The notes under the pieces were generated by a model, which was not told the DNA's origin, made no database searches, and was given only the letters and a program-made list of their open reading frames with translations. Shown here piece after piece: positions 47,321-59,620 of a stretch of DNA of 64,000 bases (the first letter of the stretch is position 1; every line of letters starts with the position of its first letter). The DNA comes from Clitoria ternatea (lineage: Eukaryota > Streptophyta > Magnoliopsida > Fabales > Fabaceae), in NCBI GenBank assembly GCA_037962975.1, contig CM075676.1, positions 30,623,001 to 30,687,000 of the forward strand, given 5' to 3'. A program made the translations under genes and the position numbers.

Positions 47321-48834
47321 GAATATGATGCCTTAATCAGAAATAATACTTGGGATATTGTCTCTCTTCCTCCTCATAGAAAAGCCATTGGGTCCAAATG
47401 GATTTATAAACTAAAATACAATCCTGATGGAAGCATTGCCAAGCACAAAGCAAGACTTGTGGCTCAAGGATTCTCTCAACAAGCTGGTCTTGATTATAAG
47501 GATACTTTTAGCCCTATTATCAAACCAGCCACCATTAGAACTGTTCTCAGCATTGCTGTCTCTAAAGGATGGAAATAAAACAAGTTGATATTAATAATGC
47601 CTTTCTGAACGGTCCTCTGCAAGAAGTTGTGTATATGAAACAACCGATTGGTTTTACTAGCAAAGATCCGAGTCTTGTTTGCAGGCTTAAGAAAGCCATT
47701 TACGGCTTAAAGCAAGCACCACGAGCATGGTTCTCAAAGTTAAAAATCACTCTCAGTCAGCTTGGTTTTCAATCAGTAAGGTGTGACCCTTCCTTGTTCA
47801 TATATTCAACATCTACAATCTTGACCTATGTTTTAGTATATATTGATGATATACTAATAACTGGAAACTCTTCTATGTTCATACAAAATTTTATCCACAA
47901 GCTCAACACTCTCTATCCTCTCAAAGACATGGGTGCTCTTCACTATTTCCTTGGTGTAGAAGTCAAACACCTAGCTGACAATAAACTGTTGCTGTGTCAG
48001 ACAAAATACATCAATGATTTATTAAAGAAACTTCATATGAGCAATGCTAAACCCATCAAAACTCCACTTCCATCAGGCTGCAAATTCCAAACTGATGACA
48101 CTAATGCCTTTGAAGATCCCACTCTATATAGATCTGTAGTAGGGGCCCTGCAGTATATGTCCATCACACGTCCAGATGTTGCCTTCTCCATCAATAAACT
48201 CTGTCAGTATATGCATAGACCCCTGGATTCTCATTGGAAGTTTGTTAAAAGGGTGCTTCGATACTTAAAAGGTACAATTAATCATGACCTTCTATTCAGT
48301 CCCTCTGATACTTTACATATCACTGGGTATTGTGACTCAGATTGGGCTTTAGATTTCTCAGATATGAGATCTACCTCAGGCTATTGTGTTTTTCTGGGTA
48401 ACAATATCATCTCTTGGATAACCAAGAAGCAAAATATGGTTTCCAGAAGTAGTACTGAAGTTGAGTTCAGAAGTATGGCTTCTCTTGTGGCAGAAATTTG
48501 TTGGATCAATTCTCTTTTGACTGAACTTAAAATAAAAATAACAAGACCACCACTGATTTGGTGTGATAATCAGAGTGCTATTATGCTTACTACCAACCCA
48601 GTTCTGCACTCAAAATCCAAACATTTTGAACTTGACCTTTGGTTTGTCAGAGAGAAAGTTTCTCAAGGTATACTCTCAGTTAAGCATATTCCTTCACATT
48701 TCCAAATTGCTGATTTATTAACAAAGGCGCCAGCAAGCACCTTATTCATCAATCTAAGACCCAAACTCAATGTTTGCTCTCAGGACACATTGACTTTGAA
48801 GGGGGCTATAAAGGAAATATATGATAATGATTAG
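47321..48834 (+). pseudogene. Copia reverse transcriptase and RNase H
   Basis: RT starts NNTWDIVSLPPHRKAIGSKW and runs to SIAVSKGW. A one-base loss near 47566 shifts the frame, which continues as EIKQVDINNAFLNGPL, CRLKKAIYGLKQAPRAWF and YIDD (47839-47850). RNase H has GYCDSDWALD, SSTEVEF and IWCDNQSAIM. The last 421 codons are open, and the stop at 48832-48834 lies inside the 3' LTR. RT and RNase H catalytic residues look intact, so a single shift separates this from a working frame. Confidence 0.92.
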
Positions 48835-48983
48835 TTAGTTAGTTAATTGGTTATGATTTTGTTATTAGTAGTCTCTCCCTATAAAAGAAGGGTTTTGTAC
48901 TTCCTTCTCAATACACAATCTCAGTCAATAATATTCAATCTATTCATCTCTTTCCCTTTCTATATCTTTCCTAAATCCCTACA
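48807..48983 (+). repeat. 3' LTR of the copia element
   Basis: It differs from the 5' LTR by one base. It is preceded by the purine run TTGAAGGGGG at 48796-48805, the probable polypurine tract, and followed by cagta. Confidence 0.93.
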
Positions 48984-50207
48984 CAGTAAGCCCGAACTGG
49001 TCATCCTCCTCCCAGGCGCTGACCCAGATCTCGATGTCAGCCCCTCCTCACGTGACCGCGCCTCAAGTCTGACGCTGTTTCACTTGCCCAGACTTCTTTG
49101 ACGTCAACGCCACCCAGGTCTTCTTTGGTTTCCTTTTCTTTCTCCCTATTTCTTCATGTTTATCTCTCCTCCGCTCACACTCTATCTCTTCCAATCTCTC
49201 TGCCATCCCCCACTACCTCTCTACTTTTAACTTTCAATTCCTAACCCTATTTTTTTTAGTTATTTGATAATGCGCTTCAGTTTCCTTGAAGCCCAAAAAG
49301 TGCCTAAGTTCTTTTCTTTTGCTAAAACAAGAAAAAAGTGTATTTGCTATTGTTTCTTAAGTTCTTAAGGAAAAAGCCAATAAATGTTTTTAGTGTTATT
49401 GTTTATTATTATTTTAGTTGCTATTAGGTACCTGTTGTTTTTTAAATAAAAATTAGTAGTTTTCTTTTAATTATGTTAACTTTAAAGAAAAAATGAAAAA
49501 TATTAAAAGCTAAATATATTTTTCTTCCAAAACATAATAAGTTGTTTGTGCTAAAATAAAAACCTTAAACCTAAAAACATCTTTTTCTAAAATAAAAGTA
49601 AATAATTATTTAAATTAGTAAAGTCTAGATATTGTTTCTTTTTAGGATGAAGTAATCTTCTTGTTAAAGTTTAAAAAAAAAGAAATATTGAAGGTTGAAC
49701 ATCCTTTTATATTTAGTGCTAAATCTGTAATAAAACCTTAAAACCAAAAATATCTCTCCTAAAATGGAATTAAGTAGTTTTTGTTTATGATAAATTTACT
49801 TTTTTTTAAAAATAATAATATATTAAAATCTAAACATATCTTTTATAAAAAAAATAAATAACCTTTTATACTAAATCAAAATCTTATAAGTGGTGTTGTG
49901 CAAATTACTTTGCTTACACGCACTTTACAAGACTTCGAAGGTTTATACACGTGTGATCTTCTTCACCTTGTATTTCTCCTTCTTCATGAATTTTATTTCA
50001 TTATTAAAAAAATAATCAAAAATAATTTAAATAATTTAAGTTAATTTTTCAAAGAACTACGTAACCCTGATTTCTCGAAAGCTTGAGAATACGTAGGAGC
50101 AAGAATCATTCCTGTCGGGCCAACTTTCTTGTTATTAATTTTCATGTCTCTGTTATTATCTCGATCTATTCTATATCATTAACATTTTAAAACTTTATCG
50201 TCGTAAG

Positions 50208-50760
50208 GAGGTTAATTTAGACGAGACGTCTTGTTAACTTTATGTTTTCAATATCTCTTATTTAAACAATATTTTTTATTAAATGAGGTTAATTTAGATG
50301 AGACATCTTGTTAACCTTATGTTTTCAATATCTCTTATTTAAAAACACTATTTTTATTAAATAAGGTTAATTTAGATGAGACATTTTTTAATCTTATGTT
50401 TTCAATGTTTCATTTAAAATAGTATTTCTTATAAAACGAGGTTAATTTAGACGAGATGTCTTATTAATCTCATATTTTTAATATTTTTATCTAAAACAGT
50501 ATTTCTTATAAAATGAGGTTAATTTAGACAAGACATCTTGTGAACCTCATATTTTTATAATAATATTTCTAATAACGAGGATTAATTTAGACGAGACGTC
50601 TTATTGATCCTCACGTTTTGGATGAGACGTCCTGTTAATCCTCAGTTTTGTTAATCAACTTTATTCTACTCTATCTCATTTAATTTTATTTTAATCTGTA
50701 AATTTTTATGTATAAATTAAGGTTAATTTAAACGGGACATCTTGTTAATCTTTACTTTCA
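50208..50760 (+). repeat. Hairpin array in the left Ogre LTR
   Basis: Eight units, mostly about 75 bases apart, start near 50208, 50284, 50363, 50438, 50514, 50578, 50620 and 50719. The full pattern is GAGGTTAA, ttt, AGACG, aga, CGTCT, tgt, TTAACCTC, forming a two-step hairpin. Arms vary together in some units (GAGGATTAA with TTGATCCTC; AGATG with CATCT). Confidence 0.88.
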
Positions 50761-51220
50761 CTCTGTTTTCTTCTTTCTTACTGTTACTATTTGGTCAAAT
50801 TTCTTACTGTCACTATTTGGTATGTTTTATTTGTTTGTGTCTGCTTTGTCATTTTGTGTGTTTCTTTTCCTAAAAGAAGTCAAAATAATTTCTGGGCTAT
50901 TTTGAAGTGCGCGCTATCAACTTGAGGTAACCATTTTATGATGGACAATTGTAAGGTGCTAATACCTTCCTCACCTGTAATTTGACTCCTGAATTTAGAA
51001 TTTTACTTTTATGACCAATGTTTTGAAGTAGGTTTTCCCAGTATTTTACCTAAAAAATATTGGTGGCGACTCCTTGTTTTCTTTATTTTTACTCGTCTAT
51101 TTTCTTTCGAAAGGATTTCAAACCACTTATTTTATTGTTTATTTTCTTATCGAAAGGATTTTGAAACCATTAAGTTCTTTTAAAGGTTGGTCGTCCCACC
51201 GCAATCCCGGTCGTGACAGA

Positions 51221-51240
51221 TGACGACTCCACTAGGGACC
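51221..51240 (+). other. Ogre primer binding site (tRNA-Arg type)
   Basis: tgacgactccactagggac follows the LTR after two bases. It is one base off the tggcgactcc pattern common after legume Ogre/Tat LTRs and usually assigned to tRNA-Arg. Confidence 0.7.
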
Positions 51241-52314
51241 TAGAGAGAGTCAAGTCAATCAAGTTGATAATGCATGTTTTTAAATAGCATGTTAATTATT
51301 TAATTTCTTCCCTAAATTTATTTTGTCAATGTTTATATGTGGTTTCTGCTTTGTTTATATTCTATCATTTATGTTCTATTAATGTTGTATAATCATTGAA
51401 CCCTAGGGTAGATGACTTTATTTTGTTGTTCTGTGTTTGTTCTCTATGTAGGATGGGTAAGGTACAGGTATTGAATTCCTCTTTCACACACTACACTCAC
51501 AATTTGCATAAACTTTTGAGTGGGACCCTATACCCGGGCCCAAATAAAACTTAAGATTAGGGGAGGTTGGTAGCGGTGTCATTTGGGATGTAGTCCTATC
51601 TGGCTATCGTAAGAATCTCAGCTAGAGTTTGACTTATTCATGGTGTCTCACACCTAGTAGACTTCCTACTGTTATGGTCAACATCGTGAGTAGGATCTTG
51701 GCTCTAGTGACCTTTAGACAGTTAGTGCAATAGCCACCTAATGCGAGGTATTATTGTTAGACAAACCTTATAACTAATAGGAGGCCTTCAGAAAAAAACA
51801 CAACTTAGGGCACAAAGGGGCAAACTTTACCTCTACCTTTTCTCATTCTCACTTTCCCTTCTAATCCAAATTGGTAGACCACTTGCCCGTTTAGTGGATT
51901 ACTTTTTTTCCAAAAAAAATGACACACCTTTTAACTAGTGATCTTTTAATAGGCAAGCGTTCATTTCCTTTTACGCGTATTTTACTTGAGTCTTTGGGTT
52001 CGGGGTTATGGATCTTCTAAATTGTCAAAAATCAAAAAATAAAAATCAAAAGAGTAATCAAAAGATCAAATAAAAAAATAAAAAATATTGACGATGATCG
52101 AAAGGTCCGTAACCCATGCGAATCTCGATTTGTCACGAGTTTTGTCAATCGTTACTTTCTCGAGTATAAAATGTTTTTTAATTGAGTAACTAAGAAAGTA
52201 ACAATTTACGAGGAACGTCATTTCTTGACGACTGATTTTCTCTTTTTCCTCTGTTCTTGCAGGAAGCTAAACTTGGTGGTTACCTTTAAGAGAGATATGT
52301 AAATTAACACGGGG
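51241..52314. other. Ogre 5' untranslated leader
   Basis: No protein domain was found between the primer site and ORF1. This is the expected place for a long leader. Confidence 0.5.
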
Positions 52315-53960
52315 TTGAATAATTATGGTAAAAATGTCGCCAAATTGAGGAAGTTACTGCATGTCAAGGCTAGGAAGGTTGATACAGCCAGTTTACATGC
52401 TGTGGGCAAAAGGTTGAATCTGAATCAAAAAATGGTCTTCTCGAGGAAATATGGGAGGATCCTAAAATTGCTGGAAGTTGAAGTGCAAGTCGAGGCGATC
52501 ATTGCCTTTGCTCAGTTCTACGACCCATCTCTCCACTGCTCCACGCTCCAAGATTTTTAGTTAGCACTATCAGTGGAAGAATTTGAACAGATTCTAGGAA
52601 TGCCTATAGGGTATCAGAAGCCGTATCGCCACCTCGAGCATCACATTGCCCTTGCCTTATTTGCTAGAATCCTAAAGATTGATCCAGAACTATTAAGGAC
52701 CACACAATCGAATAGAAATCTGACCACGGGGTTTACCCGAGAATACTTTGAGAAGCATATATATACCTTAGCCAAAATGGAAGATTGAGAGACTTTCATG
52801 GATACATTGGCAGTCACGATTTATGGTGTGTTCTTGTTCCCCAACATTGACAATTACATTGATTATGACGCCATCGATGTTTTCCTTGCTCGTAAGCTCC
52901 GAGATGAAAGCCCCATTACAGCTATTTTGGCAAATATCTATTGTACCATGGATTTTTGCCACACCCAAGGGGGGAAGAGGATCCTTTGCTGCCTTTCTGC
53001 ATTGTATGTATGGCTAACCTCTCATATCTTTAATCAAGTGGCCAAGACAGAATGCCCAGTCTCAGATCTAAAGTTGTGTCAGTTAACGGCCAGAAATGGG
53101 TATGAATAGGCTAATCATTTAGTGGGACTCACCGCTGAAAAAGTAAGATGGTATCCGTAGTGGCTGAAGGTTGACACCATTATTCACCACTGTAGAAACT
53201 ACTCGAATGTTCCTCTCATGGATACTCAAGGGTGCATTAATTATAATCCTATCATAGCTAAGTGCCAGTTATCTTACCCTTTACTCAGACTACCCGATGA
53301 AGAATTGCTTGCTCCTTTCATCCTCCACTACTCAAAGGGAGACTACACCCCTGTCATTCGGAATATAGCAAACGCTTGGAAGGAAGTCCATAAGATGGGG
53401 AAGGAATTAGGAGTCTAAAGCTACACCGTGAAAGAAGAGTATCACTGATGGATCGTGAGTAGGGTCTCTATTGTCAAGCTACCATTCAAGAGACATTTCT
53501 CTCTCCCAGCAAGCACACCTGCTCCCCCGCTTGCCTTTGAAGATGAAGCGACAAAAGTCATGAAAGCTAAAATAGAGGAACTAGCCGCCAAAAATAAGGG
53601 GCTGGAGGAAAAATTGCTAAAGTCTCAATAATATTACGCTCTCCAAAGGATAGAAATTTAAGAGAGCAAGCAGATCATTGAGGAGGTCAAAAAGAAATAG
53701 AAGTCTGAAAGGGACTACCTGAGGAAACAGGGGCAATGCCTCCACGTAACTAACTCCCAACTAAGGATGAAGAGCAGGCAGAGGGACACCATTCTAGCAT
53801 ATAAACAACTTCTGAGGGATATGTTGGTAAAAGCCAAAGAAAATGAGCAAAATGCTTTGGTACAAAAGGAACTCTACAGTCACAAATCCACAGGGTGGAA
53901 CAACAACTTAATGAGGTGGTAAAAGCTTGCCAACGAGAAATAAACAAAAAGCATCAACAC
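52315..53960 (+). pseudogene. Ogre ORF1 protein, decayed
   Basis: One frame runs through the region with stops at 52558, 52786, 53107, 53158 and 53416 and more beyond. Motifs are FYDPSLHCSTLQDF, a stop, LALSVEEFEQILGMPIGY, FLFPNIDNYIDYDAIDVFL and KCQLSYPLLRLPDEELLAPF, followed by a Lys/Glu-rich coiled coil near 53560-53760. This matches the extra protein encoded upstream of gag in Ogre elements (DUF7745-like); its function is unknown. Wherever I could judge the original residue, each stop is one transition away from a Gln or Trp codon. Gag and pol of the element are absent. Confidence 0.75.
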
Positions 53961-53990
53961 GCAATGGAAGTGGAATAAGACTCCACAAAG

Positions 53991-55851
53991 ACCTTGGGTG
54001 GGACTCAAGGCAAACCTCTTGAGTGAGACTTATGGTTAGCCCGTAACACTACCGTTGTCGCTGAGAGTGACTGTGTTACGTGAGAGGGCAAACGGTTTGG
54101 TACCAGTAAAACGTCCAAATCAGTTGAGAGTTGTGTATATAGCTGAGAGCTAGTGTTGCAACATAAAAGTTTAATGATTTATTAGATCCAATTGAATTGA
54201 GAATTATATGTACACATATGTATGATATTGAGAATGATATGATAGTAAAGCATTGAGATGAAAAAGGGATAATATTAAATGGTAGTTATGTTTGTAGATT
54301 GTTATACCTCATTGCATGATAGAGAATAGGATAATTGAATTAGTGCTATAGCTGTCATTTATTATGTATGATGCTCACCCTTATTTATGGTCATTTTTAC
54401 AGTGGATTTAGGACGCAGCGAAGGCATATGAGTAGTCACCCAGTTAAGTTGGAGCATTATGTATATATGCATGTACATGATGCGTATAGTAGTTTGTAGT
54501 AGCCTTGGTCGGCTCCTGTGTATACCTATTTTGTTATGCGTATGTGAGTATGTATAGATGAATATGTAGAGGACTAGATAGTTTACAACTTCAATTAGAA
54601 TCTTAGGACCTATTTTGAGCATTAAGTTTGGTTTGTGATGGATATTGATACTTATTTGATGTTATAGAGGAGTGGAGACCATGGATGGTCGCCAATCCCT
54701 AAAACGGACTATGTAATGTACTTTATTCGCTGGGTTACGTATGGACATTTTACCAGAGGTTTCTATTGTATCAATCTTTCGGTCCCACCATTTGCATATA
54801 AGCTTGGATGTCCAGGAATTGTGGACTTATAGATAATGCTTTGTTGATGCATGAATGACCAGGAATTGCTCTTGAATGAAAAATAACAGTGGCTGTGAGT
54901 TATGTTCATGAAATTGCAATTGTTATTGGTTTTTCATGCATAATTAAGCAATTGAGATAGTCAATTAGCAAATTGGGAGATATGAATGGCATAGAATAGT
55001 TTGAATGGCATCTAGGCATGATTTGTGACTTGTAAAAATTGGAATGGGTCAATTCCATTGAAAAATGACCCCTGGTTGTCAAAAATGCCTCAAAATAAGC
55101 CTAACATATTTTGTAGATAACTTCCTCGTTTTTGGGAATTTTTGAATGCGGCCAATGGTTACATGTCACAAATAATGTATTATAGCTTGTGTCAAAATTT
55201 GATGATCACTGGATTTGAAATGAGGAAGATAAGGTATCTAGAAGTTAGCAAAATTGCATTTTTTTGTTGTTTCTGCCAAAAACGGATTCTGCATAATTAG
55301 GAATCGATTCACAGCTCCATGAATCGATTCCCAGCCCCTGTTGTAGCATGTGAATCGATTCACAGGGGGTATAAATCGATTCATCCCCCTGTTGCATTCC
55401 TGTTTGTATAATTTTTTTTACATGAATCAATTTAGGGTGTTTGAATCGATTCATGTCCTGTTTTCCCTTGTTTTTTATTAGTTTTTAACATACTTTGACA
55501 TTGTTAGGATATGCTATGATTATATGACCATTTGCTTACATAACATACTCATTTTTTAAGAATCAATTAAGTGTATTTGAACCCATTTCTATTCTATTCC
55601 ATAATCTTCAAAATAAATCATACTTCCTACTAATTTTATTGATTATTTTATGTTTGGTTGATCAAAATGCATCCTTGATTGAACCTAAAAACCTTCTTTT
55701 GTTTTTATATTTATAGAATGGATTCTTTTAATTGTATCGGGTTAATGGTTAAAATTTTGTTTTGTAGTTCTTTCATCGTTAGTTATTTTTAAAAGTTCAT
55801 AAAAAATTTTCTTGGATTTTAGGCTTATTTTTATTAAGTTAGGATGTTTTA
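53991..55851 (+). mobile_element. Truncated Tekay-like LTR
   Basis: Landmarks follow the order of the Tekay LTR at 17250-18932: a GC-rich block with aaacggtttggtacc; tgctcaccctta..ttttacagtgg (compare 17777-17803); an AGCC/GGCT hairpin near 54501; ggaatttttga..ccaatgg; an inverted-repeat cluster; and an end taggatgtt near 55840. The start is missing, and the junction with Ogre ORF1 near 53990 shows no LTR start. It replaces the gag-pol part of the Ogre element. Confidence 0.6.
55301..55452 (+). repeat. GAATCGATTC palindrome cluster
   Basis: Exact GAATCGATTC occurs at 55301, 55321, 55352 and 55443, with near copies at about 55372 and 55422. The third extends to the perfect 16-base palindrome TGTGAATCGATTCACA (55349-55364). 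The position within the LTR matches the inverted-repeat cluster of the Tekay LTR. Confidence 0.88.
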
Positions 55852-58210
55852 CCAACCTGCACCGTCGCCTACCAGAACCCCTTCTGTGAATCGGAGACCT
55901 CTCAGTAAGCCCGAACTGGTCATCCTACTCCCTACGTGACCTTCTCCTCCCAGGCGCTGACCCAGATCTCGACGTCGACCCCTCCTCACGCGATCGCGCC
56001 TCAAGTTTGATGTTGTTTCGCTTGCCCGGACTCCTCTAACGTCAACACCACCCAGGTCTTCTCCAGTTTCTTTTTTTTCTCCCCATCTCTTCATGTTTCT
56101 CTCTCCTCCGCTCACACTTTATCTCTTCCAATCTCTCTGCCGCCCCTCACTACCTCTTCACTCTTAACCTTCAACTCCTAACCCTGATTTTTTTTTTGGT
56201 TATTTGATAATGGGCTTTAGTTTCCTTGAAGCCCAAAAAGTGCCCAAGTTCTTTTCTTTTGCTAAAACAAGAAAAAATAGTATTTACTATTGTTTCTCAA
56301 GTTCTTAACGAAAAAGCCAATAAATGTTTTTAGTGTTATTGTTTATTATTATTTCAGTTGCTATTAGGTATCTGTTGTTTTGTTTTTTTAAAAAAATTTT
56401 GAATAAAATTAATAGTTTTCTTTTATTTATGTTAAATTTGAAGAAAAATGAAAAAATATTAAAAACTAAATATACTTTTCTTCCATGCTTATGCTAAAAT
56501 AAAAACCTTAAACCTAAAAACATCTTTCTAAAATAAAAGTAAATAATTATTTAAATTAGTAAAGTCTAGACATTGTTTCTTTTTAGGATGAAGTAATCTT
56601 CTTGTTAAAGTTAAAAAAATGGAAATATTGAAAGTTGAACATCTTTTTATATTTAGTGCTAAATCTGTAATAAAACCTTAAAACCAAAAATATCTCTCCT
56701 AAAATGGAATTAAGTAGTTTTTGTTTATGATAAATTTACTTTTTAAAAAAATAATAATATATTAAAATCTAAACATATCTTTTATAAAAAAATAAATAAC
56801 CTTTTATACTAAATCTAAATCTTATAAGTGGTGTCGTGCAAATTACTTTGCCTACACGCACTTTATAAAACTTTGAAGGTTTATACACGTGTGATCTTCT
56901 TCGCATTGTATTTCTCCTTCTTCATGAATTTTATTTCATTATTAAAAAACAAAATTAATTAAAAATAATTTAAATAATTTCAAAGTTAATTTTTCAAAGA
57001 ACTACGTAACCCTAATTTCTCGAAAGCTCAAGAATACGTAGGAGCGGGAATCATTCCTGTCGAGCCCACTTTCTTGTTATTAATTTTCATGTCTCTGTTA
57101 TTATCTTGATCTATTCTATATCATTAACATTTTAAAACTTTATCGTCACAAGGAGGTTAATTTAGACGAGATGTCTTGTTAACTTCATATGTTCAATATC
57201 TCTTATTTAAACAATATTTTTATTAAATGAGGTTAATTTAGACGAGACGTCTTGTTAACCTCATGTTTTCAATATCTCTTATTTAAAAACACTATTTTTA
57301 TTAAATAAGGTTAATTAAGACGAGAAGTTTTGTTAATCTTATGTTTTCAATGTTTCATTTGAAATAGTATTTCTTATAAAACGAGGTTAATTTAGACGAG
57401 ACGTCTTGTTAATCTCATGTTTTCACTCTTTTTTATCTAAAATAGTATTTCTTGTAAATGAGGTTAATTCAGATGAGACGTCTTGTTAACCTCATATTTT
57501 TTATAATAATATTTCTAATAAAGGGGATTAATTTAGACGAAACGTCTTGTTGATCCTCACATGTCTTCAATATATTCTGTTTCTCTTATAAAAAAGTGAG
57601 ATTAATTTGGATGAGACATTCTGTTAATCATCAGTTTTGTTGATCAACTTTATTCTACTCCATCTCATTTAATTTTATTTTAATCTTTGAATTTTTATGT
57701 ATAAATTAAGGTTAATTTGGACGGGACGTCCTGTTAATCTTTATTTTCACTCTGTTTTCTTCTTTCTTACTATTCACTATTCAGTCAAATTTCTTATTGT
57801 CACTGTTTGGTCTGTTTTGTCTATTTGTGTCTGTTTTGTCGTTTTGTGTGTTTCTTTTCCTAAAAGAAGTCAAAGTAATTTCTGGGCTATTTTGAAGTGC
57901 ACGCTATCAACTTGAGGTAACTAGTTTATGACAGATAGTTGTGAGGTACTAATACCTTCCTCACCTGTAATTCGACTCCTGAATTTAGAATTTCACTTTT
58001 ATGACCAGTGTTTTGAAGTAGGTTTTCCTAGTATTTTACTTCAAAAATATTGGTGGTGACTCCCTGTTTTCTTTATTTTTACTCTTGTTTGTTTTCTTTT
58101 GAAAGGATTTCGAACCACTTGTTTTATTGTCTATTTTCTTATCGAAAGAATTTTGAAACCATTAAATTCTTTTAATGGTCGGCCGTCCCACCGTGATACC
58201 GGTCACGATA
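55852..58210 (+). repeat. Ogre-type right LTR copy
   Basis: It matches the left copy from ccaacctgc to ggtcacgata, and holds the empty site of the copia element at 55903. Its own start is missing where it meets the truncated Tekay-like LTR. Eight hairpin units lie at about 57152-57750; the best, at 57228-57265, has outer arms ATGAGGTTAA/TTAACCTCAT and inner AGACG/CGTCT, all perfect. Confidence 0.75.
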
Positions 58211-59392
58211 ACATGCATATGTATGTGCAACATGGTTGTTGATGAACTGATGGGATATTATTGGATTTCGCAATTAATTTTGCTTTCATCCAACGATCTG
58301 GAAGATAGCAGGTTTTTGTCTCCTAAACCCTCACGTGTTTAACAATACCTTAGTAGAGATTTCAGCTACTCAAGAGTTAAAATAATTAGTTAAAATACCA
58401 TAAAATATAAATTAGAGCAGGTGTTTAGGTGTGTAGCTATAATATCAATTTTTAATTAGTTATTAGTGTTTTTAAAATATTACTTTAAGTAACTTTTTTA
58501 ATTTTAGTTACTAGCTAAAATTGTTTTCTACTTTTGTCCCTAATATATTTTTAACAATTCTTCCTACTATTTTTTATTTTTTATTTTTAAAAAATTAAAT
58601 ATTTATTTTATTTTTTAAAATCTAAAACAAAACATTACTAATTTAGTAAGGAATGTTGTTTGGTATTTATATTATTTATTACTATTATTATAAATATTTC
58701 TTTATCAAAACTCTATAGATATACTTATATGAATTATAATATTTTTGAACTATGTGCTTTTTATTTATATATTTTATAAACTTTTTGTTATAAAGAAAAA
58801 ACTTAAACATATTTTATTAATCTTGATATTAATTAAAATATCTCAAAAAATTAAAGTTGTGCATATGAAAAAATAAGTTGTCCCTAAATAATTAAATACA
58901 TTTTATATTTTTCAGTTATTGAAATAGTGAGTTTTATAAAATACTTCCAATACAATTAGCTAGCTTATTAACTTTCAGCTTTTAGCAACTTCTAGACTTT
59001 CTGTTGATTTTTTTATTTAGTTTTACCAAACAAATATTTAGTTACATCGTGCTTAATAAATAAAAATATGTTAAATACATTTTTAAGTCCCTATATAATT
59101 GTTTAATTCTTATTTGTTGTTACTTCTCAACTATATTTTAAATCTGTCTATTATTTTTATATTTATACTTTTTCTAATTTTTAGTTCATGTTTTTTTTAT
59201 AGTTTTACTCGAACAAAAGATAAACAAAGATTAACAGTGAAACAGTGGAGAAAAAACAATAGGTATATAGAATGAAAATAAGAAAAAAAGTGAAATATTA
59301 TTTAAACCATCAAAAAAATATATGCGAACTGTGTGCAACCGCAACCAAATACCTAATCCACTCAAAGGTTTGAAGATTAATTAATAGATAAA
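58211..59392. other. AT-rich intergenic DNA
   Basis: No gene, RNA or defined repeat is visible. Confidence 0.4.
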
Positions 59393-59620
59393 GGGCCTGT
59401 TTGTTTAAGCTTATTAAAAAAGTGATTATAAAAAAGCGCTTTCTTTATAATTATTTTTTAATAAGCCGATCAGAGTTGCTTCTTAAAATAAGCTAAAATC
59501 AGCTTATTTTCAGCTTCTGTTTATTTTTAAAACTTTAAACAAACACGTCAAAATTTAAAATAAGTATTTTTTAATTAAAAAAGCATTTATCTCTTAAAAT
59601 AAGTTTAAACAAACGAGCCC
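59393..59620. mobile_element. MITE candidate with 21-base inverted ends
   Basis: The left end GGGCCTGTTTGTTTAAGCTTA and the reverse complement of the right end, GGGCTCGTTTGTTTAAACTTA, agree at 18 of 21 bases over a 228-bp AT-rich unit. The ends resemble hAT-type or Harbinger-type MITEs. No exact target duplication was found. Confidence 0.6.

Larger units (their letters stand above)
44592..48983 (+). mobile_element. Ty1/copia element with short TA..CA LTRs
   Basis: It is 4392 bases long with 177-bp LTRs (44592-44768, 48807-48983) that differ at one base (c/t in the run atctctt). The LTRs begin TATAAAGG and end CCCTACA, not the usual TG..CA. Target duplication is cagta. Module order is gag, protease, integrase, RT, RNase H, as in copia. 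The lineage may be Ale-like, from LTR size and RT motifs, but this is inference. The reading frame has at least two stops and two shifts. Confidence 0.94.
44536..51218 (+). repeat. Ogre-type left LTR copy, interrupted by copia
   Basis: Segments 44536-44591 and 48989-51218 together match 55852-58210 from ccaacctgc to the LTR end, with many scattered differences. The copia element at 44592-48983 interrupts it. The end, ccggtcgtgaca, is followed by a tRNA-Arg-type primer site, so this is a 5' LTR. Its true start lies further left and was not found. It carries a hairpin array at 50208-50760. Confidence 0.75.

Noticed and set aside
52768..52968. Open frames opposite or shifted to Ogre ORF1 and to copia pol (for example 45266-45658, 48376-48609)
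   Set aside because: They are shadows of the real coding frame on the other strand or in another frame.
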